Shown here: positions 53,475 to 62,708 of the stretch, piece by piece | How positions within the stretch are numbered: the stretch's first letter is position 1 | How the letters are laid out: every line of letters starts with the position of its first letter | DNA from: Sciscionella sediminilitoris | Lineage (GTDB): Bacteria > Actinomycetota > Actinomycetes > Mycobacteriales > Pseudonocardiaceae | Reading direction: 5' to 3' | Assembly: GCF_000737195.2 (NCBI RefSeq) | Contig: NZ_JALM01000043.1 | Span: forward strand, 1-64,000 | DNA: 64,000 nucleotides | Program-made: the position numbers and the translations under genes | The notes under the pieces: generated by a model | The model's input: only the letters and a program-made list of their open reading frames with translations | What the model was told of the DNA's origin: nothing | Database searches by the model: none

Positions 53475-53511
53475 TGTTCCGGTACGGCACACAGCGTGCC
53501 GTACCGGAACA
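53475..53511 (+). terminator. Strong hairpin between the transglycosylase gene and ppx
   Basis: A 16-bp perfect stem (53475-53490 with 53496-53511) with a 5-nt loop, 36 nt past the transglycosylase stop and 17 nt before the ppx start. It may terminate or modulate read-through into ppx; there is no U-run. Confidence 0.65.
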
Positions 53512-53528
53512 CAACCGAAGGGGGCTGC

Positions 53529-54470
53529 ATGTCGCGCGTCGCGGCCATCGACTGCGGTACGAACTCCATCCGCCTGCTCATCGCGGACTTCGACGGGTCC
53601 GGCTCGGCCACGGATGTGCACCGTGAGATGCGCATCGTCCGGCTCGGGCAGGGCGTCGACGCGACCGGGCTGCTCGCCGCGGAGGCCATCGAGCGCACCA
53701 GGGCGGCGCTGGTGGACTACGCGGCCCGCTTTACCGAGAACGGGGTCGAGCGGATCCGCATGGTCGCCACCTCCGCCACCCGGGACGCGGCGAACCGGGA
53801 GGAGTTCTTCGCCATGACCCGCGAGGTGCTCGGCACCGAGGCCGAGGTGATCAGCGGGGACGAGGAGGCCCGGCTCTCCTTCGCCGGAGCGGTCGCCGCC
53901 GCCTCCGAGGAAGAGGGCCCGTTCCTGGTCGTGGACGTCGGCGGGGGCTCGACCGAGCTGGTCCTCGGCACCCTGAGCGGGGGAGACGTCGCGGTCGAGG
54001 CCGCCCGCAGCGTGGACATCGGCTGTGTCCGGCTCACCGAGCGCTGCCTGCACTCCGATCCGCCGAGCGCGACGGAGCTCGCCGAGGCCGAACGGGTCGC
54101 CGCCGAGGTGCTGGAGTCCGCCTTCGAGGTGGTCCCGGTGGGCCGCGCCCGCACCTGGATCGGGGTGGCGGGCACCGTGACCACGCTGTCCGCGGTCGCC
54201 CAGGAGCTGCCCGCCTACGACTCGGAGCGCACCCACGGATCGGTGCTCTCGACCGAGCAGATCCGGGCCACCGAGGCGCGCCTGGCCGCGCTGAGCACCG
54301 AACAGCGCCGCGCGCTCGGACCGGTCCACGAAGGGCGGGCCGATGTGATCACCGGGGGCGCGGTGGTGGTGCGGGTGCTCGCTGAACAGCTCGCCGAGCG
54401 CGCCGGGATCGGGCAGCTGCTCGTCAGCGAGAAGGACATTCTCGACGGCATTGCCACGTCGATTGCCTGA
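53529..54470 (+). CDS. ppx: Ppx/GppA-type phosphatase (short form)
   Basis: A 313-residue ASKHA-fold exopolyphosphatase/pppGpp phosphatase. AAIDCGTNSIRLLIADF is the first phosphate-binding loop, VISGDEEARLSF carries the catalytic acid region and VVDVGGGSTELVLG the second loop; VAGTVTTLSA follows. The C-terminal HD and later domains of the 500-residue E. coli enzyme are absent, as in M. tuberculosis Rv1026. ATG 53529 has AAGGGG upstream. The exact substrate (polyP, pppGpp or both) is not resolved. Confidence 0.93.
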   Translation: MSRVAAIDCGTNSIRLLIADFDGSGSATDVHREMRIVRLGQGVDATGLLAAEAIERTRAALVDYAARFTENGVERIRMVATSATRDAANREEFFAMTREVLGTEAEVISGDEEARLSFAGAVAAASEEEGPFLVVDVGGGSTELVLGTLSGGDVAVEAARSVDIGCVRLTERCLHSDPPSATELAEAERVAAEVLESAFEVVPVGRARTWIGVAGTVTTLSAVAQELPAYDSERTHGSVLSTEQIRATEARLAALSTEQRRALGPVHEGRADVITGGAVVVRVLAEQLAERAGIGQLLVSEKDILDGIATSIA

Positions 54471-54952
54471 CCGCTATTGCAGCACGAACCGTAATCAACA
54501 CATTCGGTTACCAAATGGCGAGTAACAAGCCGTCTTCCGTGAAGAGTTAAGCAGAAGGCACTGCGTCGACCGTAGTTGGGCGGTACATTGCCTTGGCGGT
54601 GGTTACGCTCCGCTGACGTAATGATGGACCCGATCGGTCGGGAGGCTGGATCGAGTGAGAGGTCGAATCCCTCGGCGGCAGCCGAACGGGCGATACCGAC
54701 CGGTTGCAGGGGAACGGGCCGAGTGCTTACCGGTTTGTCCGTTACTCGGGGTGAATTGTACGCTCGGTAGTCAATCTGTGGCCATGCGCTGCTCAAGCAC
54801 TCGGACGGGCAATGATGTGACGTGTTCGTAACCTGGAGACCGTTACGCAAAGTCACAATTGGAGCTACGGTCTCTCCGGTACAACCATGCTCGGCACAAG
54901 GCGGCTCGTGCGCCGACCCGACGCCAGCGAGTCCCTTTTGGAGGAAGATGAG
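54471..54952. other. 480-bp intergenic region upstream of the peptide-importer locus
   Basis: AT-richer than its surroundings. GTTAC/GTAAC-type elements recur (about 54510, 54525, 54605, 54745, 54828 and 54843). GTGAC-N6-GTAAC (54817-54832) fits a GlnR-like half box. There is no supportable gene; a tRNA-like stretch near 54640-54690 fails basic pairing. Confidence 0.5.
54817..54832. promoter_or_regulatory. GlnR-like site (GTGAC-N6-GTAAC)
   Basis: Matches the gTnAC-N6-GnAAC pattern of actinomycete GlnR boxes. It overlaps a perfect CGTAAC-N9-GTTACG inverted repeat (54827-54847) about 105-136 bp before the first peptide-binding gene. Nitrogen control is inference. Confidence 0.35.
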
Positions 54953-56596
54953 ATGCGGTTGAGGTCGAAGGTTTCGGTCCTCGTGCTGCCTGTCGTGTCC
55001 GCGCTCGTGCTTGCCGGGTGCGGTGGTGGCGGGGGGAGCTCCTCGGGGGACGGGGTGATCTCGCTGCTGGGGAACGACCCGCAGAACCCCCTGATCCCCA
55101 CGAACACCCAGGAGACCGAGGGCGGCAAGATCGTCGATGCCATGTGGTCGGGTTTGTTGAAGTACAACCCGGACACGGGTAAGGCCGAGAATGAGATGGC
55201 TACTTCGATCACGCCGAGTGAGAAGAACACCGTCTTCGACATCAAGTTCAAGAAGGGGTGGAAGTTCCAGGACGGGACCGAGGTGAAGGCGGACAACTTC
55301 ATCAACGCCTGGAACTACGGCGCCTATGCCCCGAACGGGCAGAACAACGCGGACTTCTTCTCCGACATCAAGGGATACAGCGACGTTCACCCGGAGGATG
55401 AGAAGGCGAAGCCGACCGCGGACAAGATGTCGGGTCTGCAGAAGGTGAACGACTACGAGTTCAAGGTGACGCTGAGCTCGCCGAACATCACCTTCAAGCA
55501 GAAGCTCGGGTACACGGCCTTCTACCCGATGCCGGACTCCTTCTTCAAGGCGCCGGACAAGAACAAGTGGGCCAAGGACAAGCCGATCGGCAACGGGCCC
55601 TACAGCTTCGTCGAGTACAAGCCCTCGGTGGAGACCAAGCTGAAGCGGTTCGACCAGTTCAGTGGTCCGGACAAGCCGCAGCCCAAGGAAATCGACTTCA
55701 AGGTCTACCAGAACCAGGACGCGGCCTACCGTGATCTGCAGGCGGGCAACCTGGACTTCATGGAGGTCGTGCCGCCGTCCGCGCTGGCCGGGAACAAGTA
55801 CAAGACCGACCTCGACGGCCGGGTGCTCAACGGCCCGCTGATGACCGACGAGGCCATCGCCATTCCCGAGTACCTGAAGGAGCCGGCGTTCAAGAACCCG
55901 GACTTCCGGCACGGTATCTCGATGGCGATCAACCGTGCGGAGATCAGCAAGCAGATCTTCAACGGTTCGCGTGAGCCCATCGACGGCTGGCTGCCCACGA
56001 GCGTTCCCGGCGTGCAGAAGGGTGCCTGCGGGGAGTTCTGCCAGTACAACCCGCAGAAGGCCAAGGAACTGATTCAGAAGGTCGGCTTCAAGGGCACGAT
56101 CCCGATCCTGTCCAACGCCGATGCCGGGCACAAGGAGTGGATCGAGGCGGTGGCGAACTCGATCAACAAGACGCTCGAGGGAACCGGGGTCAAGGCCCAG
56201 TTCTCGCCGGTGCCGACCTTCCAGGTGCTGCGCCAGCAGGAAGCGGGCAAGCAGCTCGCCGGATGGACCCGTTCGGGCTGGAACTTCGACTTCCCGTCCC
56301 CGGACAGCCAGCTCGCCGCGCTGTACAAGACCGGTGGTAGCACGAACATCACCGACTACTCCAACCCGAAGTTCGACCAGTTGCTCGAGCAGGCGCGTGA
56401 AGCGGCTACCGATGACGAGGCGAACAAGGACTACGCCGAGGCCGAGAAGATGCTCGCCGCGGATATGCCGCAGATTCCGCTGTGGAGCGAGACCGGGACC
56501 GCTGCCTATTCCGACAAGATCAAGTCGGTGAAGGAAAACAAGATGAAGCGGGTCGCGGACGTTACCTCGATCGTGCTGAACAACAACAAATCCTGA
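54953..56596 (+). CDS. Peptide ABC importer substrate-binding lipoprotein 1
   Basis: A 547-residue SBP_bac_5 family (OppA/DppA) lipoprotein. SALVLAGCGGGGG holds the lipobox; EVKADNFINAWNYGAYAP, DKMSGLQKVNDYEFKVTLSS, IGNGPYSFVEYKP and NPDFRHGISMAINRAEISKQ are typical family segments. It captures oligopeptides outside the cell for the permeases downstream. ATG 54953 has GGAGGAAG upstream. It shares a 204-bp identical tract with lipoprotein 3 and a 128-bp tract with lipoprotein 2. A 14-bp hairpin follows. Confidence 0.95.
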   Translation: MRLRSKVSVLVLPVVSALVLAGCGGGGGSSSGDGVISLLGNDPQNPLIPTNTQETEGGKIVDAMWSGLLKYNPDTGKAENEMATSITPSEKNTVFDIKFKKGWKFQDGTEVKADNFINAWNYGAYAPNGQNNADFFSDIKGYSDVHPEDEKAKPTADKMSGLQKVNDYEFKVTLSSPNITFKQKLGYTAFYPMPDSFFKAPDKNKWAKDKPIGNGPYSFVEYKPSVETKLKRFDQFSGPDKPQPKEIDFKVYQNQDAAYRDLQAGNLDFMEVVPPSALAGNKYKTDLDGRVLNGPLMTDEAIAIPEYLKEPAFKNPDFRHGISMAINRAEISKQIFNGSREPIDGWLPTSVPGVQKGACGEFCQYNPQKAKELIQKVGFKGTIPILSNADAGHKEWIEAVANSINKTLEGTGVKAQFSPVPTFQVLRQQEAGKQLAGWTRSGWNFDFPSPDSQLAALYKTGGSTNITDYSNPKFDQLLEQAREAATDDEANKDYAEAEKMLAADMPQIPLWSETGTAAYSDKIKSVKENKMKRVADVTSIVLNNNKS

Positions 56597-56600
56597 GTCG

Positions 56601-56636
56601 ATTCGGGTGGGAGCCGCGGGGAGCTCCCACCCGAAT
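56601..56636 (+). terminator. Hairpin between binding-protein genes 1 and 2
   Basis: A 14-bp perfect stem (56601-56614 with 56623-56636), 8-nt loop, starting 5 nt past the stop and followed by CTTAATC. Probably a partial terminator that raises gene 1 expression over the rest. Confidence 0.75.
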
Positions 56637-56733
56637 CTTAATCAAGCTTTACTACTGGTTTTATTCTTGATGTTCTAATCTTCACTCGAAGAGTTCGGGT
56701 TTTTTACACAGGAATCGAACGAAGGGGTAGGAC

Positions 56734-58374
56734 ATGCGATCGCTGCGCAAGGGTGCGTTGCTCGCTCTTCCGCTCACCGCCGCACTCGTGCTCGCCGGCT
56801 GCGGCGGCGGTGGCGGCGGCTCGGCGGCCTCCGGTGACGGGGTCATCTCGATCCGAGGGGGTGACCCACAGAATCCCCTGATTCCCACCAATACCCAGGA
56901 AACCGAGGGCGGCATGGTGGTCGATGCCCTCTGGTCGGGGCTGGTGCAGTACGACCCGGACAGCATGGCTCCGGAGAACGAGATGGCCACCTCGATCACG
57001 CCGAGCGAGAAGAACACCGTCTTCGACATCAAGTTCCAAAAGGGCTGGAAGTTCCACGACGGCACCGAGGTGAAGGCGGACAACTTCATCAACGCCTGGA
57101 ACTACGGCGCCTACTCTCCGAACGGGCAGAACAACTCGGACTTCTTCTCCGACATCAAGGGATACAGCGACGTTCACCCGGAGGACGAGAAAGCCAAGCC
57201 GGCCACCGACAAGATGTCGGGTCTGCAGAAGGTGAACGATTACGAGTTCAAGGTGACGCTGAGCGCGCCGAACATCTCGTTCAAGACCAAGCTGGGGTAC
57301 ACCGCGTTCTATCCGATGCCGGATTCCTTCTTCAAGGCGCCGGACAAGAACAAATGGGCGAAGAACCCGGTCGGCAACGGCCCGTTCAAGTTCAAGTCCT
57401 ATCAGCCCGCTGTCGACACGAAGATCGTGCGGAACGACAACTATCAGGGCAAGGACAAGGCTCAGATCAAGGAAGTCGACTTCAAGATCTACCAGAACCT
57501 GGATGCGGCCTACCGGGACCTGCAGTCGGGGAACCTGGACTTCATGGAGGCGGTACCGCCGTCCGCACTGGCCGGGGACAAGTACAAGAAGGACCTCGAT
57601 GGCCGGGTGCTCAACAACGATCTGACCACCTCGACGAACGTCGCGATCCCGGAGTACCTGGACGAGCCGGCGTTCAAGAACCCGGACTTCCGGCATGCCC
57701 TCTCCATGGCGATCGACCGGGAGCAGATCAGCAAGCAGATTTTCAACGGCTCCCGTAAGCCCATGGACGGCTGGGTTCCGTCGGCGGTGCCGGGCGCGGC
57801 CAAGAACGCCTGCGGTGAGTTCTGCCAGTACAACCCGCAGAAGGCCAAGGAGCTCATTCAGAAGGTCGGCTTCAAGGGCACGATCCCGATCCAGTCGAAC
57901 GCCGATGCCGGGCACAAGGAGTGGATCGAGGCGGTGGCGAACTCGATCAACAAGACGCTCGAGGGAACCGGGGTCAAGGCCCAGTTCTCGCCGGTGCCGA
58001 CCTTCCAGGTGCTGCGCCAGCAGGAGCAGTCCTTCAAGCTCTCCGGTCTCGTACGGTCCGGGTGGAACTTCGATTACCCGTCCCAGGACAACATTCTGCT
58101 CGCGCTGTACAAGACCGACGGCAGCACGAACATCACCAAGTACTCCAACCCGAAGTTCGACGCGGCGATGCAGGCAGGGCTCGAAGCGCCGACCGACCAG
58201 GAGGCGAACCAGAAGTTCTCCGAAGCCGAGAAACTACTCGTGAACGACATGCCACAGATTCCACTGTGGACCGAAACGGGGACAGCCGGGTACTCGGACA
58301 AGATCGCTTCGGTGAAGCTGAGCAAGCTCAAGCGGCTTCCCGTGCTCACCACGATCAAGCCCAAGAGTTCCTGA
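56734..58374 (+). CDS. Peptide ABC importer substrate-binding lipoprotein 2
   Basis: A 546-residue paralogue of lipoprotein 1 (LPLTAALVLAGCGGGGGG lipobox), same SBP_bac_5 fold. It is close to lipoprotein 1 through most of its length, but differs in ligand-facing segments such as RGGDPQNP and the 57400-57700 region, so it may bind different peptides. ATG 56734 has GAAGGGG upstream. It is preceded by the hairpin at 56601-56636 and followed, 22 nt on, by lipoprotein 3. Confidence 0.94.
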   Translation: MRSLRKGALLALPLTAALVLAGCGGGGGGSAASGDGVISIRGGDPQNPLIPTNTQETEGGMVVDALWSGLVQYDPDSMAPENEMATSITPSEKNTVFDIKFQKGWKFHDGTEVKADNFINAWNYGAYSPNGQNNSDFFSDIKGYSDVHPEDEKAKPATDKMSGLQKVNDYEFKVTLSAPNISFKTKLGYTAFYPMPDSFFKAPDKNKWAKNPVGNGPFKFKSYQPAVDTKIVRNDNYQGKDKAQIKEVDFKIYQNLDAAYRDLQSGNLDFMEAVPPSALAGDKYKKDLDGRVLNNDLTTSTNVAIPEYLDEPAFKNPDFRHALSMAIDREQISKQIFNGSRKPMDGWVPSAVPGAAKNACGEFCQYNPQKAKELIQKVGFKGTIPIQSNADAGHKEWIEAVANSINKTLEGTGVKAQFSPVPTFQVLRQQEQSFKLSGLVRSGWNFDYPSQDNILLALYKTDGSTNITKYSNPKFDAAMQAGLEAPTDQEANQKFSEAEKLLVNDMPQIPLWTETGTAGYSDKIASVKLSKLKRLPVLTTIKPKSS

Positions 58375-58396
58375 CGGGAAATTGAGGGGTCACAGG

Positions 58397-60022
58397 ATGC
58401 GCGTATCGCGCAAGGGGGTCTTGCCCGCAATACCACTCGCCGCCGCACTGGTGCTCGCCGGTTGCGGCGGCGGGGCGGGCAAGGCGGAGGACGGAACCGT
58501 CACGCTGTACGGGAACGATCCGCAGAATCCGCTGATTCCGAGCAATACCCAGGAATCCGAGGGCGGCAAGATCGTCGATGCCATGTGGTCGGGTTTGTTG
58601 AAGTACAACCCGGACACGGGTAAGGCCGAGAATGAGATGGCTACTTCGATCACGCCGAGTGAGAAGAACACCGTCTTCGACATCAAGTTCAAGAAGGGGT
58701 GGAAGTTCCAGGACGGGACCGAGGTGAAGGCGGACAACTTCATCAACGCCTGGAACTACGCCGCCTACGCCCCCAATGCGCAAAACGATGCCGCGTTCTT
58801 CTCCGACATCAAGGGGTACAAGGACGTGCACCCCGCGGACGAGAAAGCCAAACCGGCCGCGGACAAGATGTCGGGTCTGCAGAAGGTGAACGACTACGAG
58901 TTCAAGGTGACCCTGAGCTCGCCGAACATCACCTTCAAGCAGAAGCTCGGCTATAACGCGTTCTATCCGATGCCCGACCAGTTCTTCGCCGCGAAGGACA
59001 AGGATCAGTGGGCGAAGAAACCGGTCGGCAACGGACCCTTCAAGTTCGTCGACTACCAGCCCTCGGTGCAGACCACGCTGCAGCGCTGGGACGGCTACAC
59101 CGGCAAGGACAAGCCGACCGTCGACAAGGTCGAGTTCAAGGTCTACCAGAGCCAGGACGCGGCCTACCGCGATCTGGAGTCGGGGAACCTGGACTTCATG
59201 GAGATGGTCCCGCCCTCGGCGCTGGTCGAGAACAAGTACCAGAAGGACCTGGACGGACGGACCCTCGGCGGAACCGTGATGAGCGACCAGTTCCTCGCGA
59301 TTCCGCAGTACCTCGATCCCGCCTGGCGCAATCCGGATCTGGTGCACGGCATCTCGATGGCGATCGACCGCGCGCAGATCACCGAGCAGATCTTCAACAA
59401 TGCGCGTAAACCGATGGACGGTTTCGTGCCGGACAGCGTGCCCGGTTCGGCGCCGAACGCTTGCGGGCAGTACTGCGAATTCCACCCGCAGCAGGCCAAG
59501 GCGCTGGTCCAGCGCAGCGGGTACCGGGGCGTGATCCCGATCCAGTCCAATGCCGACGGCGGGCACAAGGAGTGGATCGAGGCCGTGGTGAACTCGGTGA
59601 ACAAGGCGCTGCGGGGTTCTGGGGTGTCCCTGCGGTTCGACCCGGTGCCGACCTTCCAGGTGCTGCGCCAGCAACAGCAGTCCCACCAGCTCACCGGGAT
59701 GACCCGGGGGACGTGGAACTACGACTTCCCCTCTCCGGACAGCGAGCTCGCCGCGCAGTACGAGACGGGCGGCAGCTCCAACTTCATCGGTTACTCGAAT
59801 CCCGGCTTCGATGCCAAGCTCAAGCAGGCCAGAGCCGCCTCGACCGAGCAGGAGGCTGCCGCGGACTTCGAGGCCGCGGAAGGGATGCTCACCGCGAGCA
59901 TGCCGCACATCCCGCTGTGGAGCGAGCAGGGGATCGCCGGATACTCCGACAAGATCAGGTCGGTGAAACTGAACAAGCTCAAGCGGGTAGCGGACCTGAG
60001 TTCGATCAGGTTGGCCAAATGA
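58397..60022 (+). CDS. Peptide ABC importer substrate-binding lipoprotein 3
   Basis: A 541-residue paralogue with lipobox LVLAGCGGGAG. Its first part (58557-58760) is identical in DNA to lipoprotein 1 over 204 bp, while the rest is more divergent (DVHPADEKAKPAADKM, LTGMTRGTWNYDFPSPDSEL), which points to gene conversion. ATG 58397 is chosen over the TTG at 58382, as it fits the RKG start of the other copies. Confidence 0.93.
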   Translation: MRVSRKGVLPAIPLAAALVLAGCGGGAGKAEDGTVTLYGNDPQNPLIPSNTQESEGGKIVDAMWSGLLKYNPDTGKAENEMATSITPSEKNTVFDIKFKKGWKFQDGTEVKADNFINAWNYAAYAPNAQNDAAFFSDIKGYKDVHPADEKAKPAADKMSGLQKVNDYEFKVTLSSPNITFKQKLGYNAFYPMPDQFFAAKDKDQWAKKPVGNGPFKFVDYQPSVQTTLQRWDGYTGKDKPTVDKVEFKVYQSQDAAYRDLESGNLDFMEMVPPSALVENKYQKDLDGRTLGGTVMSDQFLAIPQYLDPAWRNPDLVHGISMAIDRAQITEQIFNNARKPMDGFVPDSVPGSAPNACGQYCEFHPQQAKALVQRSGYRGVIPIQSNADGGHKEWIEAVVNSVNKALRGSGVSLRFDPVPTFQVLRQQQQSHQLTGMTRGTWNYDFPSPDSELAAQYETGGSSNFIGYSNPGFDAKLKQARAASTEQEAAADFEAAEGMLTASMPHIPLWSEQGIAGYSDKIRSVKLNKLKRVADLSSIRLAK

Positions 60023-60067
60023 TCCATATTGGACTGTCCACAATGGATGAGAGCAAGAGGTAGAAGT

Positions 60068-61678
60068 ATGCGATATCCACGCAATGCAGCGTTGCTCGCA
60101 CTACCGATGGTGGCGGCGCTCGTGCTCGCCGGCTGCGGCGGAGGCGGGGCGGGCTCGGGTGATGACTCCGTCTCGTTCTACAACACCGAGCCGGAGAACC
60201 CGCTACTCCCGGGTGACACCAACGAGAACGGCGGCTCCAATGTCGTCGATTTGATGTGGACAGGGCTCTACAGCTACAACCCGGACACCGGGAAGCCCGT
60301 TCCGCAGATGGCCGACTCAGTCCAGAAGACCTCACCCACCACCTATGACATCAAGATCAAGAAGGGGTGGAAGTTCCACGACGGGACCGAGGTCAAGGCG
60401 AAGAACTTCGTGGACTCGTGGAACTACACCGCCTACGCGCCCAACGCCATGGTGGACGCCAACTATCTGCATGCCATCAAGGGCTACGAGGACGTGCACC
60501 CGGAGGACGAGAAGGCGAAGCCGAAGACGGACAAGATGTCCGGGCTCCAGGTCAAGGGCGACTACGAGTTCGCCGTGACCTTGTCCGCGCCGTTCTCCAC
60601 GTTCGACAAGCAGCTCGGCTACGAAGCCTTCTTCCCGATGCCGGACCAGTTCTTCAAGGCGCCGGACAAGGAGAAGTGGGCGGATCATCCCATCGGGAAC
60701 GGCCCGATGAAGTTCGTCGAGCGGCGGCCGAACACCTACATCAAGATGACCCGCAACGACGCCTACCAGGGCTCGAACAAGGTCAAGTTCAAGAACGTCG
60801 AGTCGCGCATCTACAGTACGGCTGAGGCCGGATACCAGGACCTGGTCTCCGGCAACCTCGACTTCGACGACACCCTGCCCCCGCTCGCGCTCGCGGACGG
60901 CAAGTACAAGCAGGACCTCAAGGGCCGTAACGCGCAGAAGAACTCGATGACCTTCGGTTACCTTGGGCTACCGCAATACGTCCCGCAGTATCGGGACCCG
61001 AATCTGCGCAAGGCGCTCTCCCTGGCCATCGACCGGGAACAGATCGCCAAGCAGATCTTCCACGGCACCCGCACTCCCGCCGACGGCTGGGTGCCGCCGG
61101 TGATGGACGGGGCGCAGCCCGGTGCCTGCGGCGAGCTGTGCAAGTACGATCCCGCCAAGGCCAAGGAATTCCTCGCGAAGTCCGGCTACAAGGGCGAGAT
61201 CTCGATCTCCTCGAACGCCGATGGCGGCAACAAGGAGTGGATCGAGGCTGCGTGCGGCTCGATCACCAAGACGCTCGGACTCAAGTGCCGGCTGGACATG
61301 CAGACCAGCTTCGGCCAGTTCAACCAGGTTGTCCGGGCGAAGAAGAACCCGGGCGCGTTCCGTGGCACCTGGGTCGCCGATTACCCGACGGTGGAGAACT
61401 TCCTCACCCAGCTGTACGGGACCGGTGGTTCGGCGAACAAGTTCGATTACTCGAACCCGGCATTCGACAAGAAATTGGCCGAGGCGGCCGCCGCGCCCGA
61501 TTCGGACACCGGAAACAAGCTCTACAGCGATGCCGAGAAGATGTTGAAGAACGATATGCCGGTGATCCCGCTGTTCTTCTACAACGTCCCCTACGGCTGG
61601 TCGGACAAATTGTCGAAGGGTTCTTTCAGCTTGTTCAACAAGCCGTACGTACCCGGTTTCGAGCCGGCCAAGCACTGA
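60068..61678 (+). CDS. Peptide ABC importer substrate-binding lipoprotein 4
   Basis: A 536-residue, most divergent copy (LPMVAALVLAGCGGGG lipobox; SVSFYNTEPENPLLPGDTNE, VPPVMDGAQPGACGEL). The SBP_bac_5 fold is intact, and it keeps the DGTEVKAKNFVDSWNYTAYA segment. ATG 60068 has AAGAGGTAG upstream. It lies nearest the permeases, and a hairpin at 61704-61752 separates it from them, so it may be the ancestral partner of the transporter (inference). Confidence 0.93.
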   Translation: MRYPRNAALLALPMVAALVLAGCGGGGAGSGDDSVSFYNTEPENPLLPGDTNENGGSNVVDLMWTGLYSYNPDTGKPVPQMADSVQKTSPTTYDIKIKKGWKFHDGTEVKAKNFVDSWNYTAYAPNAMVDANYLHAIKGYEDVHPEDEKAKPKTDKMSGLQVKGDYEFAVTLSAPFSTFDKQLGYEAFFPMPDQFFKAPDKEKWADHPIGNGPMKFVERRPNTYIKMTRNDAYQGSNKVKFKNVESRIYSTAEAGYQDLVSGNLDFDDTLPPLALADGKYKQDLKGRNAQKNSMTFGYLGLPQYVPQYRDPNLRKALSLAIDREQIAKQIFHGTRTPADGWVPPVMDGAQPGACGELCKYDPAKAKEFLAKSGYKGEISISSNADGGNKEWIEAACGSITKTLGLKCRLDMQTSFGQFNQVVRAKKNPGAFRGTWVADYPTVENFLTQLYGTGGSANKFDYSNPAFDKKLAEAAAAPDSDTGNKLYSDAEKMLKNDMPVIPLFFYNVPYGWSDKLSKGSFSLFNKPYVPGFEPAKH

Positions 61679-61703
61679 GGTCACAATAGGCCACCAAGCC
61701 GAC

Positions 61704-61752
61704 GGTGCCGCCGTCCCCGGAAGCCCGGATCGGGGCCGGTGGCGGCGGCACC
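61704..61752 (+). terminator. Hairpin between the binding proteins and the permease genes
   Basis: A 10-bp perfect outer stem (61704-61713 with 61743-61752) and an inner CCCC/GGGG. It could lower permease expression relative to the binding proteins. Confidence 0.55.
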
Positions 61753-61781
61753 GCCTCGACAAAACCCCGAGGAGAGGATAG

Positions 61782-62708
61782 ATGGGCCGTTACATCATTC
61801 GACGGCTACTACAGCTCATACCGGTGTTCTTCGGAACGACACTGCTGATTTACGTGCTCGTCTGGCTCGTACCGGGTGATCCGTTCGCCGGTAAATGTGG
61901 TGATCGTGCTTGTCCGCCGGCGTACATCGAGCAGATGACGCACAAGTACAACCTCGATCAGAACATCTTCGTCCAGTATTTCCTCTATCTCGGGAAGCTG
62001 TTCCAGGGCGATTTCGGGCAGACCTACAGCGGTGTCGACATCAGCACGCTCATCGGCCAGGCGTACCCGATCACGCTGCGGCTGGCGATCATCGCGCTGA
62101 TCTTCGAAGGGGTCATCGGGCTGGCCGCCGGCATCATCACCGGCCTCGGGCGCAAGCGCTTCGTGGACAACCTGGTCATGATCTCGACCCTGGTGCTGAT
62201 CTCGCTTCCGGTGTTCGTCACCGGCTTCATCATCCAGGTCGTGTTCGGAATGGACCTCGGCTGGATGTCGGTCACCGTCTCCTCGGACGCGCCGTGGGGT
62301 GAGCTGATCGCGCCGGGCTTCGTGCTCGCCAGCCTCTCCATGGCCTATGTGGCAAGGCTGACCAGAACCTCGATCAAGGAGAACAAGCGCGCGGACTACG
62401 TGCGCACCGCCATAGCGAAGGGGCAACCGCAGAAACGGGTCATCGGGATCCATCTGTTACGCAACTCCGCGATCCCGGTGATGACCTTCCTCGGCCAGGA
62501 CCTCGGCGCTCTCATGGGTGGCGCGATCGTCACCGAGGGGGTCTTCAACATCAAGGGGATCGGTGGTCTCGTCAAACAGGGCATCGAAACCAAGGAGAGC
62601 ATGCAGGTCGTCGGCCTGGTGACGATCCTGGTGCTGGTGTTCCTGGTGATGAACCTGATCGTCGACCTGCTCTACGCCGTTCTCGACCCAAGGATTCGCT
62701 ATGACTAG
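61782..62708 (+). CDS. Peptide ABC importer permease (OppB/DppB-type)
   Basis: A 308-residue BPD_transp_1 permease with six membrane helices, starting MGRYIIRRLLQLIPVFFGTT and the first-loop LVPGDPFAG typical of DppB. The EAA coupling loop reads DYVRTAIAKGQPQKRVIGIH. It pairs with the DppC-type protein that follows, whose gene overlaps it by 8 nt. ATG 61782 has GAGGAGAGG upstream. Confidence 0.95.
   Translation: MGRYIIRRLLQLIPVFFGTTLLIYVLVWLVPGDPFAGKCGDRACPPAYIEQMTHKYNLDQNIFVQYFLYLGKLFQGDFGQTYSGVDISTLIGQAYPITLRLAIIALIFEGVIGLAAGIITGLGRKRFVDNLVMISTLVLISLPVFVTGFIIQVVFGMDLGWMSVTVSSDAPWGELIAPGFVLASLSMAYVARLTRTSIKENKRADYVRTAIAKGQPQKRVIGIHLLRNSAIPVMTFLGQDLGALMGGAIVTEGVFNIKGIGGLVKQGIETKESMQVVGLVTILVLVFLVMNLIVDLLYAVLDPRIRYD

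Noticed and set aside
54590-54700. tRNA-like stretch with GGTCGAATCCC resembling a T-loop
   Set aside because: The would-be T-stem has only three good pairs, and no matching acceptor or anticodon arm can be drawn.
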